Part shown: piece by piece, positions 1 through 9,393 of the stretch
Numbering within the stretch: the stretch's first letter is position 1
Layout: each line of letters opens with the position of its first letter
Source: Pseudomonas fulva 12-X
GTDB lineage: Bacteria > Pseudomonadota > Gammaproteobacteria > Pseudomonadales > Pseudomonadaceae
Length of the DNA: 64,000 bases
Direction of reading: 5' to 3'
NCBI RefSeq assembly: GCF_000213805.1
Contig: NC_015556.1
Location: 620,001-684,000, forward strand
The notes under the pieces: generated by a model
What the model saw: the letters and a program-made list of their open reading frames with translations, nothing else
Told to the model about the DNA's origin: nothing
Database searches by the model: none
Made by a program: the position numbers and the translations under genes

Positions 1-1
1 G

Positions 2-2452
2 GAACAACGAGCGTTTCTGATCGGCGGCGGTGAAACCGGTGCCCTGATCCGTGATCACGACTGGACGAGCAGCCCGCTGGGTACGCCCGATACCTGGCCG
101 CAGGCGCTGTGCAGCGCGCTCGAGCTGATGCTCAATTCCCCGGAAAGCATGTACCTGGTCTGGGGGCCGGAACTGACCTTCTTCTATAACGATGCCTACC
201 GGCCGATCTTTGGGCCGCGCCTGCCGGGTGCCCTCGGGCAGCCGCTGCCCGTATTGTGGGATGACGCCTGGGAAGCGGTGCGCGCGCCGCTGATGCAGGC
301 CATGCAGGGCCAGGCCGTGCGCTTTGTCGATGTGCCCATCGAGATGGCGCGCCATGGCGAGCCGGAGCAGACCTGGTGGAGCTATTCCTTCTCGCCGCTG
401 CGTGATGATGCCGGGCAGATCGCCGGCGCGCTGTGCTACACCCGCGAGACCACCGAACACGTCAAGGCCGCCCAGGCGCTGCGCGACAGCGAGCAGCACC
501 TGGACGCTCTGGTGCGCTCGTCCTCCGAGGTGCGCTTTTATATCAGTGCCGACTGGAGCCAGTTGCACGAGCTCAATGGCGGCAACTTCATCCCCGATAC
601 GCAGACCACCAACAGTAACTGGCTGGATGAATACATTCCCGCCGATGCCCGCGACATGGTGCGGGCAGAAATCGACCGGGCCATCGCCACCGGCATCTAC
701 CACATCGAGCACCCGGTCAACCGGGTCGACGGCACCATCGGCTGGGCCCACGTGCGTGCGGTGCCGCTGTTCGCTGCCGATGGCACCGTCACCAGCTGGC
801 TGGGCGCGGCGTCCGACATCAGCGCCCGCAAGGAGGCCGAGGCCGCGCTCAAGGCCAGCGAGGCGCAGCTGCGCGAACTCAACGCCACCCTCGAGCAGCA
901 GGTGGCCGAGCGCACCGCCAAGCTGCGCCTGTTCCATGACGTGATCGAGGCCAACGCGGTGCCGATCTGCATCTTCGATCACGAGTGCCGCCAGATCGCC
1001 TTCAACCAGGCCCACGCCCGTGCCATGCAGGAGCTCTTCGGGGTGACGCTGGCCGGCGGCGATGTGTTGCCCGAGCAGCTTCCCGAGCAGCAAGGCCTTG
1101 GCATACGCGGTTATATGCAGCGCGCGTTGAGCGGCGAGACCTTCCGCATCGCTGCCCAGTACGGCCTGCCCAATGGTGAGCAGCGCCACTACGACCTAGC
1201 TTACACGCCGCTGCGCGATACCGATGGGCAGGTGGTCGGCGCCTTCCATTTCGCCCACGACATCACCGAGCAGCTGCGCGCGCAGCAGGAGCTGGAACGG
1301 ACCCAGTCGGCGCTGCGCCAGGCGCAGAAGCTCGAAGCGGTCGGCCAGCTCACCGGCGGTGTGGCCCACGACTTCAACAACCTGCTCACCGTCATCCGCT
1401 CCTCCAGCAACCTGCTCAAGCGGCCCGACCTGCCGGAAGAGCGGCGGCTGCGTTACCTGGAGGCGATTTCCGATACGGTCGACCGCGCCGCGCGGCTGAC
1501 CGGCCAGCTGCTGTCCTTCGCCCGGCGCCAGACCTTGAACCCTGAGGTGTTTGCGGTGGGGCAAAGCCTGCAGGCCCTGACCGACATGCTGGCGACCCTC
1601 AACGGCACCTGCATCGAACTGCTCCTCGATCTACCCGAGCAGCCGTGCCACGTGTACGCCGATACCAACCAGTTCGATACGGCCGTGGTCAACCTGGCGC
1701 TCAATGCCCGTGACGCGCTCAACGGCGAGGGGCGCATCCGCATTCGTGTCGAGCCCTGTGCGCAGATTCCGGCCAGTCGCCTGGGCGCTGCGGTCGATGG
1801 CGAGTTCGTTGCCGTGTCCATCGCCGACAACGGCACCGGCATCGAGCCGGCGCACCTGGAGGCGATCTTCGACCCGTTCTTCACCACCAAGGAAGTGGGC
1901 AAGGGCACCGGCCTGGGGCTGTCCCAGGTGTTCGGCTTCGCCAAGCAGTCGGGCGGCGAGATCGTGGTCGACAGCGTGCTGGGCGAGGGCACCACTTTCA
2001 TCCTCTACCTGCCGCGGGTCGCACAGGTGCCGGAGCCTCGCGCCACGCTGGCCGAACCGCAGCCGCTGGAGGGCGCCCACGGCACCCGCGTGCTGGTCGT
2101 CGAGGACAACACCGATGTCGGCAACTTCTGCATCGGTGCGCTGCAGGAACTCGGCTACCAGCCCACTCTGGCCAGGAATGCCGAGCAGGCGCTGGCTCTT
2201 TTGGATGACGCCGCCCAGGCCTTCGATGTGGTGTTTTCCGACGTGATGATGCCGGGCATGAACGGCATCGACCTGGGCAAGACCATCCAGCATCGCCACC
2301 CACTGCTGCCCGTGGTGCTGACCTCCGGCTACAGCGAGGTGTTGGCCGAAGAGGGCAGCCACGGCTTCGAGTTGCTGCACAAACCGTATTCCGTGGAGCA
2401 GCTGTCGCGCAGCCTGGCCGGCGCTATCCAGCGCGCCGTGGTTCGCGGCTGA
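2..2452 (+). CDS. PAS hybrid sensor histidine kinase (5' truncated by window edge)
   Basis: The frame is open from base 2, so the gene begins before the window; the first in-window ATG (128) lies inside the N-terminal PAS-like domain and is not taken as the start. After three PAS-type segments ([18 protein letters not shown] near the start, then two more separated by a short coiled coil around residue 275) comes a HisKA H-box [13 protein letters not shown], a HATPase domain with ADNGTGIEP and [10 protein letters not shown], and a C-terminal receiver with VVEDN and the phospho-acceptor motif [11 protein letters not shown]. No membrane segments are seen in the visible part, so it is likely a cytoplasmic sensor. 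The H-box HDFNNLL class is common in Pseudomonas hybrid kinases. The ligand and output partner are not evident. The class is certain; the specific role is unknown. Confidence 0.92.
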   Translation, partial: EQRAFLIGGGETGALIRDHDWTSSPLGTPDTWPQALCSALELMLNSPESMYLVWGPELTFFYNDAYRPIFGPRLPGALGQPLPVLWDDAWEAVRAPLMQAMQGQAVRFVDVPIEMARHGEPEQTWWSYSFSPLRDDAGQIAGALCYTRETTEHVKAAQALRDSEQHLDALVRSSSEVRFYISADWSQLHELNGGNFIPDTQTTNSNWLDEYIPADARDMVRAEIDRAIATGIYHIEHPVNRVDGTIGWAHVRAVPLFAADGTVTSWLGAASDISARKEAEAALKASEAQLRELNATLEQQVAERTAKLRLFHDVIEANAVPICIFDHECRQIAFNQAHARAMQELFGVTLAGGDVLPEQLPEQQGLGIRGYMQRALSGETFRIAAQYGLPNGEQRHYDLAYTPLRDTDGQVVGAFHFAHDITEQLRAQQELERTQSALRQAQKLEAVGQLTGGVAHDFNNLLTVIRSSSNLLKRPDLPEERRLRYLEAISDTVDRAARLTGQLLSFARRQTLNPEVFAVGQSLQALTDMLATLNGTCIELLLDLPEQPCHVYADTNQFDTAVVNLALNARDALNGEGRIRIRVEPCAQIPASRLGAAVDGEFVAVSIADNGTGIEPAHLEAIFDPFFTTKEVGKGTGLGLSQVFGFAKQSGGEIVVDSVLGEGTTFILYLPRVAQVPEPRATLAEPQPLEGAHGTRVLVVEDNTDVGNFCIGALQELGYQPTLARNAEQALALLDDAAQAFDVVFSDVMMPGMNGIDLGKTIQHRHPLLPVVLTSGYSEVLAEEGSHGFELLHKPYSVEQLSRSLAGAIQRAVVRG

Positions 2453-2528
2453 GAACCTGTTCAGGATCTTTTGGCTGGGCTTCAGTGCTTTGGCTGCAAC
2501 TCGCGGGAGCGGCCGTTCCCCTATTCAC

Positions 2529-2580
2529 TGTGGGAGCGCGCTATGCGCGCGAAAAATCGCGGGCACGGCCCGCTCCCACA
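2529..2580. repeat. REP-type palindromic repeat
   Basis: An inverted repeat begins TGTGGGAGCG and ends CGCTCCCACA, with a CGCGCGAAAAATCGCGGG centre. This is the usual Pseudomonas intergenic REP pattern. Similar copies occur at 23593-23646 and, as a half copy, near 28137. Confidence 0.8.
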
Positions 2581-2737
2581 GATACTGCGCCGATGTCCGT
2601 TTCTGCCTTCCACCCTAGGCAGCGAACTGCTGTTCGTGCCCGGCCTGACTCGGGTGGCACTGCACAAAATTTACCCAGCACTTCGCCAGATGCCGGCCAG
2701 TCATAGCTGCAGGGCTACCAATCAGGAGGGCGCCGCG

Positions 2738-2920
2738 ATGGCCGTGAGATTGAAGAAATTGCAGGGCAGCGAGATACCCGAAGAGCAGCGGCACCTGGGT
2801 GAGGAGGAAATCTTTCAGGTGGTCACCGCCGATGATCAGCAGCACTTTTTCGCCAGCGAAGTCGAGGCGGCGGCCAAGGTGGCGCAACTGATCGACAGCG
2901 AGCGCAACGAGAACGCCTAG
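2738..2920 (+). CDS. Small conserved hypothetical protein, 60 aa
   Basis: This is a short acidic protein (MAVRLKKLQGSEIPEEQ...). The ATG at 2738 is chosen because AGGAGG lies at 2725-2730, seven bases upstream; a longer open frame from 2471 runs through the REP element and is unlikely to be coding. It has no signal peptide or membrane segment. It ends 13 bases before the convergent stop of the next gene. I do not recognise a named family. Hydrophilic 60-residue proteins of this kind occur in Pseudomonas, but the function is unknown. Confidence 0.6.
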   Translation: MAVRLKKLQGSEIPEEQRHLGEEEIFQVVTADDQQHFFASEVEAAAKVAQLIDSERNENA

Positions 2921-2933
2921 CACCCGAGCGTGC

Positions 2934-3419
2934 TTACTGCCGGGTCAGCACCAGCGGTTTGTCAGGCCCGGGGATATGAATCTCGCTGTCGCTGATCACT
3001 TCCAGCGGCTCGCCCGGCTGTGGGAACAGCACGGCGTCGCCTTTCACGTCACTGAACATCATCACCGCGCCGTCGAGGCGATAGCGCGCCGAGGCCGAGA
3101 AATCGTAGGTCTTGATGTGCGCCTTCTTGGTGATCTGCCCGTCGTCACCGAAGGTGAAGCTGATGGTCATTGGGTAGCCGTCCTGCTCGACGCTGCCGCT
3201 GTACACACCATGGGGCAGTTGCGCCGGCGCCGGCTTGGCCTTGTAGGTGTCGATTACCGCCATTTTCGCCGGACTCACCGCAGGTGGGTTGCTGCGAAAT
3301 TCGTCCATGGATTTGCGGTGTTCATAGGGCACGTACACGGTGACGTAAGCGCCCCAGACGATAAGCCCGATCACCATCAGGCTGAACAGGTGGCCCGAGC
3401 CACGCTGCGAATTTTTCAT
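2934..3419 (-). CDS. Hypothetical membrane-anchored protein, 161 aa
   Basis: The N-terminus has a short charged stretch and one hydrophobic segment (about residues 11-30, LFSLMVIGLIVWGAYVTVYV), followed by a soluble, probably periplasmic domain with beta-rich character (HGVYSGSVEQDGYPMTISFT, then DGQITKKAHIKTYDFSASAR). This fits a signal-anchored protein. It is downstream of and co-oriented with the gluconate dehydrogenase operon, but 126 bases away, so a shared transcript is possible without being required. No family is recognised. Confidence 0.65.
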   Translation of the reverse strand: MKNSQRGSGHLFSLMVIGLIVWGAYVTVYVPYEHRKSMDEFRSNPPAVSPAKMAVIDTYKAKPAPAQLPHGVYSGSVEQDGYPMTISFTFGDDGQITKKAHIKTYDFSASARYRLDGAVMMFSDVKGDAVLFPQPGEPLEVISDSEIHIPGPDKPLVLTRQ

Positions 3420-3545
3420 CGTGTTATTTCCTGCGTTGCGGCGCCGGCCCTGAAAGACGCTGATTATCGCACCAGTTCCGCCAGCCTGCAGTGGGCGTCG
3501 CCGAGGGCCTGATGGAGCAGGCCCTCGGCGATTGCCCCGGCAGTC

Positions 3546-4772
3546 TTACTCGCTCTGCAGGCTCTCACGCTGTTTGCGCACTTCGTCGGCGCTTATCGGC
3601 GCGGCGGCGTTGCCCCAGCTGTTGCGAATGTAGGTCAGCACATCGGCGACGTTTTCATCCGACAGGTTCCAGGCAAAGGCAGGCATCGCCGGGCCGGTGG
3701 GCGCTGCGTCGGTGCTCACGGCGCGGTTGCCGGCCAGCACCACGCGGATCATCGAGGCGGCGTCCTGAGCGTTGACCAGCGGCGCGTTGGCCAGCTTGGG
3801 GAACAGTGTGGCGATGCCGTCGCCATTGGGCGTGTGACAGCCCGAGCAGCGGTCGGCGTAGATGGCGCTGCCGGCCTTCATCACCGGATCGTCGGCGGCA
3901 AGCGGTTTGGGCTTGTCGTGCTCATGGTCGAGATCCTTGAGGTAGACGGCCACGGCCATCAGGTCTTCGTCGCGCCAGTGCTGGGTCGAGTGCTCGACCG
4001 CTTCGGCCATCGGCCCGGAGGCGATATCGAAGCGGTTGGCGCCGGTTTTCAGGTACTGAACGATGTCCGCCTCGCTCCAGTCGCCGAGGCCGACATGGGC
4101 GGCGCCGGTGATGTTGGGCGCCATCCAGCCCTGCAGCACGCCGCCCTGCAGGAACTCGGCGTTCTTGTCGCCGCCGAGCAGGTTTTTTGGCGTGTGGCAG
4201 CTGCCGCAGTGGCCCAGGCCCTGCACCAGGTAGGCGCCGCGGTTCCACTCGGCGCTCTTGTCGGCTTCGGGTTTGAACTCGCCTTGTTCGAAGTTCATCC
4301 AGTTCCACACCTTCATGTTCATGCGCAGGCTGAAGGGGAAGGGCAGCTGGTTGGTCTCCACCTTGTTGTGCACCGGCTCGATGGTGCGCAGGTAGGCCCA
4401 CAGCGCCTGGTTGTCGGCGCGGGTGACCTTGGTGTACGCCGAATAGGGCATGGCCGGGTAGAGCTGCTTGCCGTCGCGGCGGTGGCCGCGGGCCATGCTG
4501 GCTTGGAACTCCTCGAAGCTCCAGCGGCCGATGCCGGTTTCCTGATCCGGGGTGATGTTGGCGCCCAGCAGCTTGCCGAACGGCGTGTCGATGGCCACGC
4601 CGCCGGAGAACAGCGGTTTGCCGGGAACGGTGTGGCAGGCGGTGCAGTCGCCGAGGGTGGAGATGTAGCGGCCTTTCTCTACCAGTTCATACGAATCCTG
4701 GCCACCGAGCGCATGGGCGCCGGCGCTGGCCGTGGCCAACAGGGCGAAGCTGACGTTGAGGAGAGTCTTCAT
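3546..4772 (-). CDS. Gluconate 2-dehydrogenase-type cytochrome c subunit (tri-haem)
   Basis: This 408-residue protein has a signal peptide (MKTLLNVSFALLATASAGAHA) and three CxxCH haem sites: CTACH at 43-47, CGSCH at 189-193 and CSGCH at 309-313. That is the layout of the membrane-bound cytochrome subunit of FAD-dependent gluconate, sorbitol and alcohol dehydrogenases, which passes electrons from the flavoprotein to ubiquinone on the periplasmic face. The start at 4772 gives a 4-base overlap with the stop of the upstream flavoprotein gene; a longer open frame extends to 5288 but overlaps that gene. The gene order gamma subunit, flavoprotein, cytochrome matches known gluconate dehydrogenase operons. 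Oxidation of gluconate to 2-ketogluconate is the most likely reaction, though the exact sugar-acid substrate is not provable from sequence. Confidence 0.9.
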   Translation of the reverse strand: MKTLLNVSFALLATASAGAHALGGQDSYELVEKGRYISTLGDCTACHTVPGKPLFSGGVAIDTPFGKLLGANITPDQETGIGRWSFEEFQASMARGHRRDGKQLYPAMPYSAYTKVTRADNQALWAYLRTIEPVHNKVETNQLPFPFSLRMNMKVWNWMNFEQGEFKPEADKSAEWNRGAYLVQGLGHCGSCHTPKNLLGGDKNAEFLQGGVLQGWMAPNITGAAHVGLGDWSEADIVQYLKTGANRFDIASGPMAEAVEHSTQHWRDEDLMAVAVYLKDLDHEHDKPKPLAADDPVMKAGSAIYADRCSGCHTPNGDGIATLFPKLANAPLVNAQDAASMIRVVLAGNRAVSTDAAPTGPAMPAFAWNLSDENVADVLTYIRNSWGNAAAPISADEVRKQRESLQSE

Positions 4773-6541
4773 ACGTTGATCATCTCCCCAGGGCGCTTGA
4801 GGTACTGGGTGCGGATCGCGTGGGCGGCCTTGAAGGCCAGCGCGCCGACGGTGCCGGTGGGGTTGTAGCCGGGGTTCTGCGGGAAGGCCGAGGCGCCGAC
4901 CACGAACAGGTTGGGCACGCCCCACACCTGCAGGTGCTTGTTCACCGAACTGGTCGCCGGGTCGGCGCCCATCACGAAGCCGCCCACCACGTGGGACGAC
5001 TGGTAGGAGGTGTTCGACCACGGCCCCTTGCGTGGGCTGGCGAACATCATCTTGGGGTTCAGCGCCTTGGCGATCTCGGCGGTCTTGTCGGTCACGTACT
5101 GGGCCATGCGCAGGTCGTTCTCGGTGAAGTCGAAGGTGATGCGCAACAGCGGCCGGCCGTGGGGATCCTTGTAGGTCGGGTCGAGGGACAGGTAGTTGGT
5201 GCGCGTGCTGTAGTTGCTCGCCTCGCAGCCGATGGACATGCTCGCGGCGTAGTACTGCGCCGTGGCCTTCTTCCACTCCTTGCCCCACTTGGGCGTGCCG
5301 GGCGGTACCGGGCGCGAGTTGATCGGCGCCGCGCCGATGGGCGTTACCCGGGTGCTGCCGCCGCCGACGAAGCCCAGGCCGGAATGGTCGAAGTTGTCGT
5401 TGTTGAACTCATCGATGCCCATGCCGATGGCGCCGCCACCGATGAAGGGGTTGAAGTTCTTGTCATCGAAGAACAGCTGCACGTTGTTGGCCGTCTGGTA
5501 GGCGTAGTTGCGGCCGGTGGTGCCGGTGTTGCTGATCGGGTCGTACGGCTCGCCGATGCCGGAGAGCAGCATCAGGCGCACGTTCTCGAAGGTGAAGGCG
5601 GCGACCACCACGATGTCGGCCGGCTGCTCCCATTTCTCGCCGTTGGCATCCACATAGATGATGCCGGTGGCGCGCTTGCCGGTGCTGTCCTTGGTCACTT
5701 CCAGCACTTCGCAATGGGTGTTGGCGGTGAAGTTGGGCATGCGCACCAGTGCCGGCAGCACGTTGACGATGGCGCTGGCCTTGGAATAGTTGGCGCAGCC
5801 GTAGTTGGTGCAGAAGCCGCAGAAGGTGCAGGGCCCCATGGTCACGCCGTACTGGTTGGTGTAGCCCTGGGAGGCCAGCGCCGAGGGCACCGGGAACGGC
5901 TTGTAGCCCATGTTGCGTGCCGCTTCGGCGAACAGTGTGGGCGCGTAGGTCTGCTTGGTCGGCGGGTTGGGGTATTCGTTGGCGCGCGGGCCTTCGAAGG
6001 GGTTGCCGCCTTCGATGATTTTCCCGCCCAGGTTGCCGGCCTTGCCGGAGATGCCCGCCACGCGGTCGAAGGCGTCGTAGTGCGGCTCCATCTCTTCCCA
6101 GGTGGTGCCCCAGTCCTGCAGCGTCAGGCCATCGATGGCTTTGCTGCCGTAGCGCTCGGTGAGATGGCTCTTGAGGCGGAATTCTTCGGGCTGGAAGCGG
6201 AAGGTGATGCCGGCCCAGTGGTTGCCGGCGCCGCCGGTGCCGTTGCCGGGGTGGAACGAGCCCCAGGTGCGCATCGGCAGTGCGGTTTCGCTGGGCTTGT
6301 TGCGCATCGTGCAGGTGTTCTGGCGGGTACGCAGCATCAGCTCCTGGCGCTGCACGTAGCGCAGCTCATCCGCCACCGAGGCGATGTTGAAGTCGCTCGC
6401 CGTGTCACGCCAGGCGCCACGCTCGAAGCCCATCACGCGCAGGCCTTCGTCGGCCAGTTCCTTGGCGATGATCGAGCCGGCCCAGCCGAGCCCCACCACT
6501 ACCACGTCGGTTGCAGGCAGTTTCTTGGCCATGCCGCTCAT
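4769..6541 (-). CDS. GMC-family flavoprotein dehydrogenase, large subunit of gluconate 2-dehydrogenase type
   Basis: The protein has an N-terminal Rossmann dinucleotide-binding motif (VVVVGLGWAGSIIAKELA) and the C-terminal GMC pattern (NPTGTVGALAFKAA near the end, SSHVVGGFVMG before it). A cysteine cluster around residue 240 (CTFCGFCTNYGCAN) resembles an iron-sulphur-type cluster found in this branch of FAD dehydrogenases. It is the catalytic subunit, exported together with the Tat-targeted gamma subunit encoded just upstream. The ATG at 6541 overlaps the preceding stop by 4 bases; a second ATG at 6532 (MAKKLP) has a better-spaced AAAGGA and may be the true start, making the protein three residues shorter (590 versus 587). 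Part of a tightly coupled three-gene operon. Confidence 0.9.
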   Translation of the reverse strand: MSGMAKKLPATDVVVVGLGWAGSIIAKELADEGLRVMGFERGAWRDTASDFNIASVADELRYVQRQELMLRTRQNTCTMRNKPSETALPMRTWGSFHPGNGTGGAGNHWAGITFRFQPEEFRLKSHLTERYGSKAIDGLTLQDWGTTWEEMEPHYDAFDRVAGISGKAGNLGGKIIEGGNPFEGPRANEYPNPPTKQTYAPTLFAEAARNMGYKPFPVPSALASQGYTNQYGVTMGPCTFCGFCTNYGCANYSKASAIVNVLPALVRMPNFTANTHCEVLEVTKDSTGKRATGIIYVDANGEKWEQPADIVVVAAFTFENVRLMLLSGIGEPYDPISNTGTTGRNYAYQTANNVQLFFDDKNFNPFIGGGAIGMGIDEFNNDNFDHSGLGFVGGGSTRVTPIGAAPINSRPVPPGTPKWGKEWKKATAQYYAASMSIGCEASNYSTRTNYLSLDPTYKDPHGRPLLRITFDFTENDLRMAQYVTDKTAEIAKALNPKMMFASPRKGPWSNTSYQSSHVVGGFVMGADPATSSVNKHLQVWGVPNLFVVGASAFPQNPGYNPTGTVGALAFKAAHAIRTQYLKRPGEMINV

Positions 6542-7275
6542 CCTTTACGATTCCATGCCGAGCTGCCGATGATCGACAGCGGTATCAGGTCCAGCTTTTC
6601 GTTGTGCCGGTCGATGTAGGGGCGGTAGTCGTAGCGCGCGCCGGGGAAGCCGAGCATCTTCCAGCTCACCATGTCGCGGTTGCCGCCGTAGATCGGGTCG
6701 GCGAAGAAGCCTTCCATGGTGTTCTGCAGCACCTGGGTGAAGAACACCTTGGCTTCGATGTGCTCGAAGGCGATCTCGCCTGACTCCAGGCCCTTGAGCA
6801 CCTCGTCGCGCTGCTCACCGTCCAGCTCGCTGAAGCGTTTGCCGAACGCCTGCTGGCAATGCTTGCCGAGCTGCTCCAGGCCCAGTCGATAGCGCTCGCG
6901 GGGCCGCTGCTCGGAGCCAGGTTCGATATCGGGCACGAAGGGGCCCTGCTGATACAGACGCTCGTAGGTGCCGTATTGGCCGGCCAGCTGGCGGTCGATG
7001 AACACCGCACAGCCCGCTTCCTTGCCGCTGGGGGACAAGTCGTCCGCCGGAATCAGCTGCTCGGCGATGGCTTCCAGCTCACGGGCCTCGTCGGCAGTCA
7101 GGAACTGCCAGCCCTTGGCGTCGTAATGCAGCGGGCCGTTGTGGTCGAACGGCAGCCACTGCGGCACGCCGCTGATGGTGGCGGCCTGGGCAGTGGCGGC
7201 AACGCCGGCTGCCACGCTGGCCGAGGCCTTGAGCAGCGAGCGGCGGCTCAAACCCCGCGGGGCTTCTTTGGACAT
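6538..7275 (-). CDS. Gluconate 2-dehydrogenase gamma subunit (Tat-exported small subunit)
   Basis: This 245-residue protein carries a twin-arginine signal (LSRRSLLKASASVAAG), followed by the small-subunit domain with the helix pattern ELEAIAEQLIPADD typical of gluconate 2-dehydrogenase subunit 3. The start at 7275 is preferred over 7299 because GAGGAG sits just upstream. In this enzyme class the small subunit binds the flavoprotein and carries it folded through the Tat pathway to the periplasm. It is the first gene of the operon, followed with 4-base overlaps by the flavoprotein and the cytochrome gene. Confidence 0.88.
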   Translation of the reverse strand: MSKEAPRGLSRRSLLKASASVAAGVAATAQAATISGVPQWLPFDHNGPLHYDAKGWQFLTADEARELEAIAEQLIPADDLSPSGKEAGCAVFIDRQLAGQYGTYERLYQQGPFVPDIEPGSEQRPRERYRLGLEQLGKHCQQAFGKRFSELDGEQRDEVLKGLESGEIAFEHIEAKVFFTQVLQNTMEGFFADPIYGGNRDMVSWKMLGFPGARYDYRPYIDRHNEKLDLIPLSIIGSSAWNRKG

Positions 7276-7747
7276 GTGATCTCCTCGAACGCCGGGCATC
7301 CACTGCCCGGCTCAGGCTGTTCTGGTACGGAGCCACCCAGAGGCGGCAGGCGGATGCACGGACATCCATGACGCGCGTCGACTGCTCGGGCCGGTTACGA
7401 ATAGTGGTTTTTCGGCACCACGACGCTGCGTCGGAAAGCTGCTCCAGCGGGCTGAATCCGGGCTCTTGCAATGCATTGCAACAAACTTCCGGCGTCGCCA
7501 TGGAACTTCTTCCAAAAGGTCCGACAGCGAAGCGGCCTGGGGTGTTCAGGCTTTTTGTTCGAATGGTCAGGAAGTTAGCTGAAGGCATCACCGATGCATC
7601 CCGGCGCGTCAGCCTGTTTGCGGATGTTTCGCCTGCCAATTAGCCAGGCGCAGAGCACCGCTTCAGGCTATCGTCAGCGTCACGCTGCGCCCTTCAAGTT
7701 TCCCTCGCCCGAGCCGATGCAGCTGTACCCATCCTGGAGTTCTCACC
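7276..7747. promoter_or_regulatory. Divergent intergenic region with a 16-bp perfect palindrome
   Basis: This 472-base stretch separates the gluconate dehydrogenase operon from the chemoreceptor gene. The only strong structure is the perfect palindrome TTGCAATGCATTGCAA at 7466-7481, about 190 bases before the dehydrogenase start, which could be an operator. A GCCGGGCA/TGCCCGGC hairpin lies at about 7292-7312. Short open frames here look non-coding. Confidence 0.4.
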
Positions 7748-9064
7748 GTGTTCAACGCCCGCCTCAAAGAAATCAACAAGGAGCTGGAAGCTCGCTTGGC
7801 CATGCAGGAGGAGGTAAGGGAGAACCTCGACAAGGAAATGATCATCATCCAGCTCGGCGCTGACGGGCGCATCGAGCGGGTCAACGAGCTGTTTCAGAGC
7901 GAGCTGGGCTATCGCCCCGGCGATGTCGAAGGCCAGGCGCTGACCCAGTTGTCACCGCCGGAGCTGGCTCGCGATCCGCACCAGTCGCGGGCGCTGTCAG
8001 CGATCAGAGAGCGCCGGCATTTCAGCGGCGCGCTGCGCCTGCTCGGCAAGGACGGCCGCCACGTATGGCTGCGCTCGGTGGTGGTGCCCATGAGCGATGT
8101 GCAGACTGGCAAGCAGCAACTGGTGATCCACTCCAGCAACCTGACGCGCACCATCGAGGCTTCGCTGGAAAACGAAAGCCTGGTCAAGGCGCTGCTACGT
8201 TCCACGGCAGTGATCGAGTTCAATCTCGACGGCACGGTGATCACCGCCAACGACCTGTTCCTGCGCGGCATGGGTTACAACCTGGCCCAGGTGGTCGGCA
8301 AACATCACCGCATGTTCTGCACCAGCGAGGAAAGCGCCTCGGATGCCTACCGGCAATTCTGGGAGCGCTTGCGCCGCGGCGAATTCGTGGTCGACCGCTT
8401 CCGGCGTATCGACAGCGCCGGTCGCGATGTCTGGCTGGAAGCCTCCTACAACCCGATCGTCGATCTGCACGGCAAACTCTATAAAGTGGTCAAGTTCGCC
8501 ACCGTGATCACCGAGCAGGTCAATCTGGAGCAGGCGGTGGCCAAGGCCGCCAACCTGGCCTACAGCACCTCGCTGCAAACCGACGCCAGCGCCAGCAAGG
8601 GCCGCGAGGTGATCCGCGAGACCGTCGAGGTGCTGCATCGCCTGGCCAACGCCATGGAAAACGCCACCCAGAGCATCCAGGCGCTGGACGAGCAGGGCAA
8701 GGCGGTCGAGACCATCGTCGCGGCGATCAGCGGCATCGCCGACCAGACCAACCTGCTGGCGCTCAATGCCGCCATCGAAGCCGCCCGCGCCGGTGAGCAG
8801 GGTCGCGGTTTTGCCGTGGTGGCCGATGAAGTTCGCCAGCTCGCCTCGCGCACCTCCAAGGCTACTCAGGAGATCGTCGCCGTGGTGCAGCAGAACCAGA
8901 CACTGGCCTCCGGCGCGGTCGACGTGATCACCCGCAGCCGCGAGCTGGCCGATCAGGCGCTCGCCCTGGCCAACGACTCCGACGCGGTGATCCACGACAT
9001 CCAGAACGACGCCGAATGCGTGGTCGCCGCGGTCAGCCAGTTCTCCAGCCAGGTGGCCACCTGA
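7748..9064 (+). CDS. Soluble PAS-PAS chemoreceptor (BdlA-like methyl-accepting protein)
   Basis: It starts with GTG at 7748 behind CTGGAG. The 438-residue product has two PAS domains (about 25-140 and 145-265, the second with [15 protein letters not shown] typical of Aer/BdlA-type PAS) and a C-terminal MCP signalling hairpin with the conserved tip [20 protein letters not shown] and then [12 protein letters not shown]. There are no membrane segments, so it acts in the cytoplasm, probably sensing redox or small molecules through haem or flavin. The size and domain order match P. aeruginosa BdlA, a biofilm-dispersal receptor, but orthology is not established here. It stands alone with no che genes adjacent. 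Confidence 0.88.
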   Translation: MFNARLKEINKELEARLAMQEEVRENLDKEMIIIQLGADGRIERVNELFQSELGYRPGDVEGQALTQLSPPELARDPHQSRALSAIRERRHFSGALRLLGKDGRHVWLRSVVVPMSDVQTGKQQLVIHSSNLTRTIEASLENESLVKALLRSTAVIEFNLDGTVITANDLFLRGMGYNLAQVVGKHHRMFCTSEESASDAYRQFWERLRRGEFVVDRFRRIDSAGRDVWLEASYNPIVDLHGKLYKVVKFATVITEQVNLEQAVAKAANLAYSTSLQTDASASKGREVIRETVEVLHRLANAMENATQSIQALDEQGKAVETIVAAISGIADQTNLLALNAAIEAARAGEQGRGFAVVADEVRQLASRTSKATQEIVAVVQQNQTLASGAVDVITRSRELADQALALANDSDAVIHDIQNDAECVVAAVSQFSSQVAT

Positions 9065-9100
9065 CCTGACGAGCAGCCCTGAGCGCTCGTCAGGCTGCAC

Positions 9101-9337
9101 TCAATCCTCGGCCGGCACCGTCCAGAACAGCTGCACACCATCGTCGCGCCAGGCGATGGTGACGTTGTCGTTCTCGGCGATTTCATCGAGCAAACGCGCC
9201 CAGTCTTCGGGGCTGTCGCCTTCGGCGCGCAGCAGCACCGCCGAGCGCGAGCGCTGCGCGGCCGGCGCGTTGATGGCGCGGGAAACCCGTGCGCCAAGCT
9301 GTTCGTAAGAGGAGAGGGAGGCGGCTGGTTGAGTCAT
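9101..9337 (-). CDS. DUF1654 protein, probably SOS-regulated, 78 aa
   Basis: A short protein with the DUF1654 pattern YEQLGARVSRAINAPAAQRS followed by EDWARLLDEIAENDNVTIAW. This family is largely confined to Pseudomonas and has no assigned function. The ATG at 9337 is chosen because a LexA-type box lies 19 bases upstream; the longer open frame to 9457 would run through that box. A decayed second copy lies at 13197-13395. The gene follows the histidine kinase gene on the same strand with 56 bases between them. Confidence 0.78.
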   Translation of the reverse strand: MTQPAASLSSYEQLGARVSRAINAPAAQRSRSAVLLRAEGDSPEDWARLLDEIAENDNVTIAWRDDGVQLFWTVPAED

Positions 9338-9355
9338 GGCTGAAATCTCGGAGTA

Positions 9356-9371
9356 CTGTGTGTGCATACAG
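9356..9371 (-). promoter_or_regulatory. Candidate LexA (SOS) box
   Basis: The sequence CTGTGTGTGCATACAG matches CTGT-N8-ACAG and is extended symmetrically to TACTGT...ACAGTA. It lies 19 bases upstream of the DUF1654 start, where LexA would block transcription. Assignment is by pattern only. Confidence 0.72.
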
Positions 9372-9393
9372 TAATCTGGCGAGTGGCCAGCTG

